Assembly (NCBI RefSeq): GCF_028728205.1
Contig: NZ_JAQYUU010000001.1
Coordinates: 981,318 to 1,045,317 of the forward strand
DNA from: Clostridium sp. 'White wine YQ'
GTDB taxonomy: Bacteria; Bacillota; Clostridia; Clostridiales; Clostridiaceae
Length of the DNA: 64,000 nt
Reading direction: 5' to 3'
The position numbers were made by a program, and so were the translations under genes. The stretch's first letter is position 1, and each line of letters starts with the position of its first letter. The notes beneath the pieces were generated by a model. That model had not been told where the DNA came from. It did not search any database and worked only from the letters and a program-made list of their open reading frames with translations. Below are positions 8,354 to 17,447 of the stretch, in pieces.

Positions 8354-9400
8354 TTGAATACAGAATATAGCATAAAAAAGGTAGCAAAGTTATTTAATAT
8401 TTCATCAAATAAAATAAGATTTTACGAAGAAAAAGGATTATTAAGCCCAAAAAGAGATCATGAAAATGAATATAGAAAATTTAATGACCAGGACATTATA
8501 AAGTTGCAGGCAATATTATTATATAGATCTATGGGGATTCCAATTGACCAAATCAAGGAGCTGTTAAGCAATAACAATAAGATGAATTTTTTAAATCATT
8601 TTAACAATCAATGGCAAGTAGTAAATAATGAAATACAAAGATTAAATGTAATAAGAGAGTCACTTGAAGAAGTATTAGATAATATTTATGAAAGTAAGAC
8701 AAATGAAATAACTACAGAATTCTTAGAAATAATTGAAAAAGGAAATAAAATAAATAATATTAAGGATAGTTGGAAGGATAGATGGGATTTTAATGATTGG
8801 GCTAAAAGATATGATGACTTTATAAAAGAAGATAAAGGAAATTTAAATATATATAAGAATTACGAACTAATACTTGAAGATGTATATAATAAAGCGATTA
8901 ATACAGAGCATATCATTAAAAATATATTAGAAATAGGCGTCGGAACAGGGAATTTAGCTAGTAAATTCTTAAATAAAGATATTAATATTATTGGAATTGA
9001 TCAATCAAGAGAAATGTTAGCAGTAGCTAAAGAGAAGTTTCCTAGATTGAAAGTAAGATTAGGAGAGTTCTTAAAAATACCATATTGTGATAAATTTTTT
9101 GATGTAATAGTTTCTACTTATGCATTTCATCATCTTAATAATCAAGAAAAATGCATAGCCATAGTAGAAATGCTTAGAGTGTTAAAGGACAATGGCAAGA
9201 TTGTTATTGGAGATTTGATGTTTAGAGATGACAAAGAAGAGAAGGAAGTGTTAAAAAACTTAGATTATAGAGAAATTGAAATCATAAAAGATGAATATTA
9301 TTCCCATATAGACTTTTTAGAAAAAGAATTTATAAAATATGATAGAAAACTAAGCTATACAAAAGTTGATAATCTAAACTATATTATTGAAGTAAAATAA
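8354..9400 (+). CDS. MerR-family regulator fused to a SAM methyltransferase
   Basis: About 348 residues. The N-terminus is a MerR winged helix (Y-S-I-K-K-V-A-K-L-F-N-I-S, then I-R-F-Y-E-E-K-G-L-L-S-P), followed by a helical linker to about residue 135. The remainder is a class I SAM methyltransferase with motif I LEIGVGTGN, G-I-D-Q-S and STYAFHHLNN. MerR proteins normally carry a small ligand-binding domain at this position, so the enzyme domain may be the sensor or may modify an inducer. The catalytic half is paralogous to the gene at 805. GGAG (8341-8344) suits a TTG start at 8354; the ATG at 8345 is the alternative. The same operator recurs before the beta-glucosidase gene. Confidence 0.85.
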   Translation: MNTEYSIKKVAKLFNISSNKIRFYEEKGLLSPKRDHENEYRKFNDQDIIKLQAILLYRSMGIPIDQIKELLSNNNKMNFLNHFNNQWQVVNNEIQRLNVIRESLEEVLDNIYESKTNEITTEFLEIIEKGNKINNIKDSWKDRWDFNDWAKRYDDFIKEDKGNLNIYKNYELILEDVYNKAINTEHIIKNILEIGVGTGNLASKFLNKDINIIGIDQSREMLAVAKEKFPRLKVRLGEFLKIPYCDKFFDVIVSTYAFHHLNNQEKCIAIVEMLRVLKDNGKIVIGDLMFRDDKEEKEVLKNLDYREIEIIKDEYYSHIDFLEKEFIKYDRKLSYTKVDNLNYIIEVK

Positions 9401-9469
9401 TTTTTAATATGTTGAAAATATCAATTTAAAATATGCTAAAATAAAGATATAGACTTTTTAATCTAATGA

Positions 9470-9493
9470 TATAATAACCTTAGGTTAAAGGTT
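9470..9493 (+). promoter_or_regulatory. Second AACCTT/AAGGTT operator, before the GH1 gene
   Basis: The inverted repeat AACCTT-AGGTTA-AAGGTT (9476-9493) matches the operator at 8305-8321 apart from one extra central base. Here a TATAAT (9470-9475) lies immediately upstream, so the operator would cover the start of transcription. This suggests that the MerR-type protein also controls the downstream glycosidase, possibly as a repressor. Confidence 0.6.
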
Positions 9494-9527
9494 GAACAAA
9501 AGAAGTTCATAATCACATAAAGTTTAG

Positions 9528-11012
<1,485 letters not shown>

Positions 11013-11023
11013 AAAATTTAAAG

Positions 11024-11060
11024 AAAAAAGATAATGTATTTGAACTACATTATCTTTTTT
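11024..11060. terminator. Bidirectional terminator
   Basis: A 15-bp stem (AAAAAAGATAATGTA / TACATTATCTTTTTT) lies between the convergent GH1 gene and the DUF2382 genes. Confidence 0.85.
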
Positions 11061-11073
11061 ACTTTATATAAAG

Positions 11074-11448
11074 TTATTTACTATAAATTATTTTTTCATT
11101 AACGTTTGAATCTATTTTAACATCTTCTTTTCTTATTTTTTCATCAACATTTACTATGTCTTGAATCTCTTTTACATAAACAGAAACCTCTTCCAAAGCA
11201 ACTGGATGTTTAACAATTTCTAAGTCTTCTTGCCTTATTGGAATTCTAATAACATCGGAAGTGTTATTACTTTTATCGCTTTTAATTTTTTCTATTACTA
11301 ACACTTCTTTTTTTAAAGAAACAGTAATATTTTTCTCTTCCGAAATTATTTCACTATGAATTTTCACTTCGCCATTTTTTACCCACTTCTTTACGATGTC
11401 AAGTTGTTCTTGGTGAAGCTGCATTATCTCTTCATTATAATTATCCAT
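11074..11448 (-). CDS. YsnF/AvaK-type DUF2382 protein, short copy
   Basis: A 124-residue acidic, charged protein of the DUF2382 (YsnF/AvaK) type. It contains the repeated pattern H-Q-E-Q-L-D-I-V-K-K-W, G-E-V-K-I-H-S-E, I-P-I-R-Q-E-D-L-E-I-V-K-H and E-E-V-S-V-Y-V-K-E, close to its neighbour. There is no signal peptide. The family is linked to general stress responses in other Firmicutes, but its biochemical role is not known. It lies 6 bases after the paralogous gene and is probably co-transcribed with it. Confidence 0.8.
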   Translation of the reverse strand: MDNYNEEIMQLHQEQLDIVKKWVKNGEVKIHSEIISEEKNITVSLKKEVLVIEKIKSDKSNNTSDVIRIPIRQEDLEIVKHPVALEEVSVYVKEIQDIVNVDEKIRKEDVKIDSNVNEKIIYSK

Positions 11449-11454
11449 TATATT

Positions 11455-11922
11455 TTAATAAAATCCTCTTGTTTCTTCATCTGTTTGTGCATCTTCAGAA
11501 GCTAGGGTAGCAGAACCATCTTTATCTATGCGAGCTTCTTCCTTTTTTAGTGTTTCATTTATAGTTTTTGTATCTTCTATTTCACGTTTATGAGCTGAAA
11601 CCTCTCCAGTTACAACTGTATGCTTTTCAACATCCACTTTTTCTTCACTCACTGGAATATGTATAGTTTCTCCAGAAGAAATAGGTGCATCTGATGGCTC
11701 ATGGTTAAGAGCTTTTCTTTCTATAACAACTTCTTCGTGCATAACTGGCACATCAACATGCTTTTCTTCTTCAACAACCTCTTTACTTAAAGTCACTTCA
11801 CCTGTTTTTACTTTATTTTTAGTAACATCTAATTCTTCTTGTCTAAGCTCAAGCTTTCCATCTCTTTTTTCATCATTACTATTTTCTTTAGTTCCAAATA
11901 AGTCATCTAAAAACTTGCCCAT
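11455..11922 (-). CDS. YsnF/AvaK-type DUF2382 protein
   Basis: A 155-residue paralogue of the downstream gene. The N-terminal M-G-K-F-L-D-D-L-F-G helix is followed by the DUF2382 core: R-Q-E-E-L-D-V-T-K-N-K, G-E-V-T-L-S-K-E-V, EEEKHVDVPV, IPVSEEKVDVEKH and T-G-E-V-S-A-H-K-R-E. The tail is low-complexity acidic. It is probably a cytoplasmic stress-related protein of unknown mechanism. A good ribosome binding site (CAGGAGGTAATT on the minus strand) precedes the ATG at 11922. Confidence 0.85.
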   Translation of the reverse strand: MGKFLDDLFGTKENSNDEKRDGKLELRQEELDVTKNKVKTGEVTLSKEVVEEEKHVDVPVMHEEVVIERKALNHEPSDAPISSGETIHIPVSEEKVDVEKHTVVTGEVSAHKREIEDTKTINETLKKEEARIDKDGSATLASEDAQTDEETRGFY

Positions 11923-12093
11923 TATAATTACCTCCTGTAGTAAATTTATAAAACTACTTCAATAATAGGATGTCCAATTGTATTTGATATATACTTGGTT
12001 AATATTGGATAAGTTTTTAAAAAATAAATTTCAAAATAAAAAGCTATTAAAGTGCAAATAATATTTTAGATAAATAAAATTAGAGGTGATAAA

Positions 12094-12594
12094 ATGGAAG
12101 TCATTAATAAAAGACGAAGCATAAGAGCATATAGAGATACAAAAGTACAAAAAGAAAAGATAGAAAGACTATTAAGGGCAGCTATGCAGGCACCATCATC
12201 ATATAACCAGCAAGAGTGGGAATTTCTTGTAGTTGAAAATAAAGATACTTTAAAAAAACTAGAAGGTATGAGTTCCTATTCTAAGCCAGTTGGAGATGCA
12301 CCACTAGCAATTATAGTATGTGCAAATAAAGATAATATGAAGTCTGCTGAATGCTGGGAACAGGATTTAGGAGCTGTGACTCAAAATATTTTGTTAGAAG
12401 CAGTAGAACTTGGGTTAGGTGGATTATGGTTAGCATGTGCACCGGTAGAAGAGAGAATGAACTATGTTAAGGAGATGTTCTACTTACCTAAGAGCATACT
12501 TCCATACTCAGTAGTTGCCATAGGATATCCTCTTGAAGAACCTAAATTTGTAGATAGATATAATGAGAGTAAAGTGCATTATGAAAAATGGTAA
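12094..12594 (+). CDS. Nitroreductase family protein
   Basis: A 166-residue FMN-dependent nitroreductase-like oxidoreductase. Family features are the N-terminal R-R-S-I-R-A-Y-R-D, A-A-M-Q-A-P-S-S-Y-N-Q-Q-E-W and the C-terminal G-L-G-G-L-W-L-A and VVAIGYP. The length matches the short single-domain type. Its electron acceptor is not predictable. AGAGGTGAT precedes the ATG. It is monocistronic, with a terminator before the convergent ferric-reductase-like gene. Confidence 0.9.
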   Translation: MEVINKRRSIRAYRDTKVQKEKIERLLRAAMQAPSSYNQQEWEFLVVENKDTLKKLEGMSSYSKPVGDAPLAIIVCANKDNMKSAECWEQDLGAVTQNILLEAVELGLGGLWLACAPVEERMNYVKEMFYLPKSILPYSVVAIGYPLEEPKFVDRYNESKVHYEKW

Positions 12595-12600
12595 TAAAGT

Positions 12601-12636
12601 AAAAAAGATCAGAAACATTGTCTCTGGTCTTTTTAT
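12601..12636 (+). terminator. Intrinsic terminator
   Basis: A short stem (AGATCAGA / TCTGGTCT, one G-U pair) is flanked by an A tract and followed by TTTTTATTTT. It lies between convergent genes. Confidence 0.7.
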
Positions 12637-12641
12637 TTTAA

Positions 12642-13913
12642 TTATTTAAATTGAAAATGCTCATAGTGAAAGTTTGATATATTCATACTACTATTTTTAA
12701 ATTGTTTCATTAAGCCTTCTCTCATTGGCTTTGGGCCACAAAAATATACATCAAAGGGTGCGTTTATTGTTACAAGTTCACTAATTTCTTTAACAGTTAA
12801 GAACCCTTTTTCTTTTGAATTAAATAAATATAATCTCACATTACTTAAATTTGAAGTTAATTCTTGTAATTCTTTTACATATGGTGCATCATCTTCGCTA
12901 TTGTAAGCATAAAAGAAGTCTATGGAAAAATCCTCTGGTACCTCTTCTTGAGCAAAACTCCTAAAAGGAGTTATTCCAATACCACCTGCTATCCAAATTT
13001 GATTCTTAGCTCCACTCTTAAAATCAAATTTGCCATATGGACCTGAAACACTAAACTCATCACCAATTTTAAGAGTTTCAATCAATCTTTTAGTATCGTC
13101 ACCTAAGGCTTTAATTGTAAATTGAATTTCCCCTTTTTTATGAGCCTCACTTAAAGTAAATGGATGGGAAGTAAAGTTAATATCACTATTTATTGCTTTT
13201 AGGAATGCAAACTGTCCTGGCTTATATTCTAAATCTTTACCTAGAGCACTTCCTGTTATTTCTAGGGTTCCTATAGCAACAGTTCTTAGCTTTTTAACCT
13301 TATATTTATATTTGAAAGATTTTTTCTCATAAATAAAGATACTATAAACTGCTGAAATAATCCCAATAAGGTTTATAAGATTCATCCAAAGACTAAAGAA
13401 ATCTAAAGAAAAAGTAGGGTAGTTTGAACTACCATAATAGTGATAAATACCCAAAGAATAAGGAATAATCATTAACTTATGAATCACTTTCCACCGTTCA
13501 TAATTTAACTTTTTAGCTACAAGAGCAACTAGTATAAGTGCTACGAATAAGTATAAACTAAAACTTCCATACATTGCATAGGGATCTTTGGGAATTCTAA
13601 TTCCGGAAGTTCTTTGTAGCTTTTTCCCTATATCAATTGTCTCATTGTGAACTAATATAAGAATTAGTGAAAAAATACTTAAATATTTATGATATAAGTA
13701 TGATTTATCTAACCCATTAAACATGTATTCAGCAAATTTATGGCGAGTAGAAATAAAATTAATTAAGCAGAAGAACACCATAACTATTGCAGCAATTAAT
13801 TCAGAATATTGAGTTATTGCTGGGATATCTCTAGTAGGTTTAATAAAAACCCATGAAATATATGTTATTATAATGCTTATCATTATAATTATTAATCCTT
13901 TTTGTTTTTTCAT
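12642..13913 (-). CDS. Ferric-reductase-like membrane flavoprotein (FAD/NAD(P) oxidoreductase)
   Basis: About 423 residues. The N-terminal half has six or so hydrophobic helices of ferric-reductase-like type (haem-ligand type histidines in L-V-H-N-E and V-I-H-K). The C-terminal half is a ferredoxin-reductase module, with the FAD motif E-Y-K-P-G-Q-F-A-F then H-P-F-T-L-S, the nucleotide motif W-I-A-G-G-I-G-I-T-P-F, and terminal Y-F-C-G-P-K-P-M. It would pass electrons from NAD(P)H through FAD to the membrane. The ATG at 13913 is preceded by GAAGGTG at the right distance; a TTG at 13928 is less likely. It is adjacent to the two-component system and flavinylation genes, suggesting a joint role. 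Confidence 0.85.
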   Translation of the reverse strand: MKKQKGLIIIMISIIITYISWVFIKPTRDIPAITQYSELIAAIVMVFFCLINFISTRHKFAEYMFNGLDKSYLYHKYLSIFSLILILVHNETIDIGKKLQRTSGIRIPKDPYAMYGSFSLYLFVALILVALVAKKLNYERWKVIHKLMIIPYSLGIYHYYGSSNYPTFSLDFFSLWMNLINLIGIISAVYSIFIYEKKSFKYKYKVKKLRTVAIGTLEITGSALGKDLEYKPGQFAFLKAINSDINFTSHPFTLSEAHKKGEIQFTIKALGDDTKRLIETLKIGDEFSVSGPYGKFDFKSGAKNQIWIAGGIGITPFRSFAQEEVPEDFSIDFFYAYNSEDDAPYVKELQELTSNLSNVRLYLFNSKEKGFLTVKEISELVTINAPFDVYFCGPKPMREGLMKQFKNSSMNISNFHYEHFQFK

Positions 13914-13988
13914 TTTTAACACCTTCAATCATTTTAAATTAGCTGACAGTAAGGCATTTTTAATATTAGTTTAAAATCTTAAAAAAAT

Positions 13989-15527
13989 TTATGAAGAGCT
14001 TACTTTTAAATAGATAGTAAAAGTAGTTCCTTTATTTAACTCACTGTCAACTTTAATACTACCGTTATTTGAATCAATTATAGATTTAACAATAGATAGT
14101 CCTAACCCATAACCACCATGTTTACGTGATCTATGAGATTCACTTCTAAAAAATCTATCGAATATTTCTGTTAGGTGCTCCTTAGGTATTCCAGTACCAT
14201 TATCTGAAATTTGAAGTTTTAAGTATTCTCCTGTAGCACCATTAACAGAACTTGTACTTATAGTAATAACCCCACTTATTTCATCCGTATGTTGTACAGC
14301 ATTTTGTACCAAATTAAATATAACTTGTTTAATTTGATTTTTATTAGTGTCAACAAATAAATCTTTATCTAATTGCAGATCAATTGATCTGTTACCAGAC
14401 AAGATTTGAAGCTGAGGGAATACTTCCTGAATTGTTTCATTTATATTTTCTCTTTTTATTTCCACTTTAACTTTTTGATCAAGTTTAGTTAGTAATAATA
14501 AGTCATTTACTAATTTGGTAAGTCTATCGCTTTCTATTAAAATACTATTTAAGGCTAAATCTAACTGCTTTTCATTTTTTGCAGCGCCTCTTAATAAAAC
14601 TTCTACAAACCCATGAATAGATGTAAGAGGAGTCCTTAATTCATGTGAAGCGTCTGAAACAAACTGTCTCATTTTTTCTCGTATAATTTGTTCTTGCTCA
14701 AAAGAAATTTCAATTCGTTCAAGCATATCATTAAAGGAATTTGAGAGCGTATCAATTTCAGCCTGCCCAGTATTTATAGGTAATCTCACATCTAATTGTT
14801 TAGCATTAATTTTACCTACTGTATCGGTAACATTATATAAGGGTTTTAAAGTGTACTTGAAAATAGTAACTCCAAGTAGCGAACCTATAAATAATACAAG
14901 TATTGAAGCTCCCACATAAATGTATATCTGGTGGAGCAGTATTTCTTGTACTTGCTTTGCTGAAGTACTTAGTTGAATCAAGCCAACAGGTGAATCCAGG
15001 CTTCCTACTTTACGCCATATAACGATTTGTAGATTGTTATCTTGATCATTAACTAAGCTATAACCTTCAAGATTTCCATTCATATGCAGTAATTTTAAAT
15101 AATAATTACTTGAAAGATTAGGAATAGAAATTGGAACCTGATCATGTTCTTTTATATCGCCTGCATCTTGTAGAATATCTGAACTATTATGTCCATTTCC
15201 ATCTTTGGTTTTACTGTCACCAGCTACAATATTACCTTTTGAATCAATAACGGCAACTGTAGTATAGTTATCTATAATTTTATCTATTATTTCTGAACTA
15301 AATGCTTTCAAAGAATCTGAAGATTGTATCTCACTTAATTTTTTTGTGTCAATATTATGAATTCTTGCTTCTAATACTTGCTCTTTACTTTTATAGAGAT
15401 ATTGCTTCATTGTAAAATATTGATATGCTCCAATAACTAATAGTAAAAAAAATAGAATTAGTAAAAAGCGCGATAAAAGCTTAAAACGTAAACTTTTAGT
15501 GTTAGGAAATTTAAAATTTATTTTCAT
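13989..15527 (-). CDS. Sensor histidine kinase
   Basis: A 512-residue membrane kinase. A transmembrane helix near residues 16-36 and a second near 205-225 enclose an extracytoplasmic sensor region of about 165 residues. HAMP, HisKA (S-D-A-S-H-E-L-R-T-P-L-T-S) and HATPase (N-L-V-Q-N-A, D-N-G-T-G-I-P, G-G-Y-G-L-G-L-S-I-V) domains follow. Its start overlaps the response regulator's stop by 4 bases. The signal is unknown. It is placed between two redox genes, so a redox or cell-envelope signal is plausible. Confidence 0.93.
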   Translation of the reverse strand: MKINFKFPNTKSLRFKLLSRFLLILFFLLLVIGAYQYFTMKQYLYKSKEQVLEARIHNIDTKKLSEIQSSDSLKAFSSEIIDKIIDNYTTVAVIDSKGNIVAGDSKTKDGNGHNSSDILQDAGDIKEHDQVPISIPNLSSNYYLKLLHMNGNLEGYSLVNDQDNNLQIVIWRKVGSLDSPVGLIQLSTSAKQVQEILLHQIYIYVGASILVLFIGSLLGVTIFKYTLKPLYNVTDTVGKINAKQLDVRLPINTGQAEIDTLSNSFNDMLERIEISFEQEQIIREKMRQFVSDASHELRTPLTSIHGFVEVLLRGAAKNEKQLDLALNSILIESDRLTKLVNDLLLLTKLDQKVKVEIKRENINETIQEVFPQLQILSGNRSIDLQLDKDLFVDTNKNQIKQVIFNLVQNAVQHTDEISGVITISTSSVNGATGEYLKLQISDNGTGIPKEHLTEIFDRFFRSESHRSRKHGGYGLGLSIVKSIIDSNNGSIKVDSELNKGTTFTIYLKVSSS

Positions 15528-16213
15528 TGTATCGCCACCTTATAACCAGCTCCTCGAACTGTGCGAATTATATTGTGATCTTTGTCTCCAATTTTATCTC
15601 TTAGGTATCTAATATATACCTCTACAATATTCATTTCTCCATTGAAATCAAATCCCCAAACATTTTCTAGAATAGTAGATTTACTAAGTACAAGACCATT
15701 ATTTATTAGTAGGTATTTAAGTAAATTATATTCAGTGGGTGATAATTCAAGTAGTTTATCTTTATAGCAAATTTCATGAGCACCATTGTCTATAGAAAAG
15801 TCGCCTATTGATAGAAGATCAGCTAATTCAGGAAAACTATTTCTAAGTCTAACATTTATCCTTGCTAGAAGTTCTTTAAAGCTAAAGGGTTTAATCATAT
15901 AGTCATCAGCACCTAAATCCAATCCTTTAACCCTATCATCTACATCATCTCTTGCAGTTAACATTATGATAGATGTTTTTATAAATTTTTTGATTTCTAA
16001 GCAAACTTCGTATCCATTAATACCAGGAAGCATTATATCTAAAATAATAATCTGAGGACTCACTTCTTTAGCTAATTTTATAGCTTCATTTCCATCAAAG
16101 GCTATATGAACTGTAAATCCTTCAGCTTCTAATCCCATTTTTATAAACTCAACAATACTTTCTTCATCATCAACTATTAGAATATTTATTTGTTTATTAA
16201 AAAGTGAAGGCAT
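15524..16213 (-). CDS. OmpR-family response regulator
   Basis: A 229-residue response regulator. The receiver domain has the acidic pocket V-D-D-E-E, phospho-acceptor Asp in I-I-L-D-I-M-L-P-G, conserved Thr in M-L-T-A-R and Lys in M-I-K-P-F. The C-terminal winged helix ends with V-R-T-V-R-G-A-G-Y-K. It is co-transcribed with the histidine kinase. TTCT repeats in the divergent region toward apbE are candidate binding sites for it. Confidence 0.95.
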   Translation of the reverse strand: MPSLFNKQINILIVDDEESIVEFIKMGLEAEGFTVHIAFDGNEAIKLAKEVSPQIIILDIMLPGINGYEVCLEIKKFIKTSIIMLTARDDVDDRVKGLDLGADDYMIKPFSFKELLARINVRLRNSFPELADLLSIGDFSIDNGAHEICYKDKLLELSPTEYNLLKYLLINNGLVLSKSTILENVWGFDFNGEMNIVEVYIRYLRDKIGDKDHNIIRTVRGAGYKVAIQ

Positions 16214-16279
16214 AATTTTTTCTCCTTTTGTTTGTTATTAAATTAAGTTTTAAATAAAAATACAAAAATTTCAATAGAT

Positions 16280-16375
16280 TTCTGATAACTTTTTTATAAT
16301 TCTAAAAATTTTAACAGGATTCTCAGCTTATTCTAAGGTTTCTCTCAGTTTAGTTTAAGCTAGCATGTTTATAAT
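16280..16375 (+). promoter_or_regulatory. Promoter region with phased TTCT repeats before apbE
   Basis: TTCT occurs at 16280, 16300, 16320, 16331 and 16340, roughly in multiples of one DNA turn. A TATAAT lies at 16370-16375 with a poor -35. This layout suits activation by an OmpR-type regulator bound just upstream. The regulator gene starts 67 bases before the first repeat, reading away. Binding is inferred, not shown. Confidence 0.35.
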
Positions 16376-16406
16376 TTACATTGATGATAGGAAGGAGGTT
16401 TTAAAT

Positions 16407-17384
16407 TTGTTATGGTTCAAAAAGAGTAAAGATAATATTCCTATTATTAAGTGTTCATATATGCTTGGCACAATAATTAACTTAAAAGTATATGGAGAAA
16501 ATGCCGAAAAAGGTATCGACAAAAGCTTAAAAAGAATACAAGAGATAGACGATAAGATGTCGGTTTTTAAAGAAGATAGTGAAGTTTCAAAAATAAATAA
16601 AAATGCTGGAGTATATATGCAAAAGGTAAGCAAGGATACTTACTATGTTCTTGAAACTTCATTAAAATACTCAGATATGTCTAAGGGTACTTTTGATCCA
16701 ACAATTAGGCCTTTGGTTGATATTTGGGGGTTCGGTAGAGGAATACAGGAAGTTCCTAATAAAGAGAAAATAGAAAAAGCCCTGAAACTTGTTAATTATA
16801 AGGACATTAGTATTAATAAAGATGAAAAATCTATTGGGCTTAATAACAAGGATCAATCAATAGACTTAGGAGCAGTTGCAAAAGGGTTTGCTGCAGATGA
16901 AACAAGAGATATTTTATTAAAAAATAAGGTGAAGAGTGCAGTTATAGATTTAGGGGGGAATATCTTTACACTTGGCAGTAACTTAGATGGAGATACATGG
17001 AGGATAGGAATACAAGATCCAGTAAAACCAACAGGAACATATATGGGGGTAATTTCTGTTAGAAATAAATCCATAGTTACATCAGGAAATTATGAAAGAT
17101 TTTTTATATCTGGAGGGAAAAGATATCATCATATTTTAGACCCCAAAACAGGTTTTCCTTCTGAAAATGGAGTAATAAGCGTAACTATCGTCTCAGATAA
17201 TTCCATTGATGGCGATGCGCTCTCAACCTGTGCATATGTTATGGGATTAGAGGAAGGGTATAAATTAATTCAATCTATACCAAATGTTGATGCGATATTT
17301 ATAACCGAAGATAAGAAAATTTATATTACTGATGGTATCAAGAACAACTTTAAATTAGTTAATATGGAGTATATAGTAGCTTAG
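16407..17384 (+). CDS. apbE: FAD:protein FMN transferase (ApbE)
   Basis: About 325 residues of the ApbE/NosX family. Motifs include Y-M-L-G-T-I-I-N-L-K-V-Y, G-T-F-D-P-T-I-R-P-L-V-D-I-W-G-F-G, D-L-G-A-V-A-K-G-F-A-A-D and the C-terminal H-H-I-L-D-P-K-T-G with the Mg-binding D-G-D-A-L-S-T. ApbE attaches FMN covalently to a Thr or Ser in FMN-binding domains, and two such domains are encoded in the next gene. No signal peptide or lipobox is visible. AAGGAGG (16392-16398) supports the TTG start at 16407; an upstream in-frame ATG at 16365 has no ribosome binding site. Confidence 0.93.
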   Translation: MLWFKKSKDNIPIIKCSYMLGTIINLKVYGENAEKGIDKSLKRIQEIDDKMSVFKEDSEVSKINKNAGVYMQKVSKDTYYVLETSLKYSDMSKGTFDPTIRPLVDIWGFGRGIQEVPNKEKIEKALKLVNYKDISINKDEKSIGLNNKDQSIDLGAVAKGFAADETRDILLKNKVKSAVIDLGGNIFTLGSNLDGDTWRIGIQDPVKPTGTYMGVISVRNKSIVTSGNYERFFISGGKRYHHILDPKTGFPSENGVISVTIVSDNSIDGDALSTCAYVMGLEEGYKLIQSIPNVDAIFITEDKKIYITDGIKNNFKLVNMEYIVA

Positions 17385-17447
17385 TTAAATTTATTTACGA
17401 AGAAATAGAATTTATTACACTATTCATAACAAACAGGGAGGAACAAA

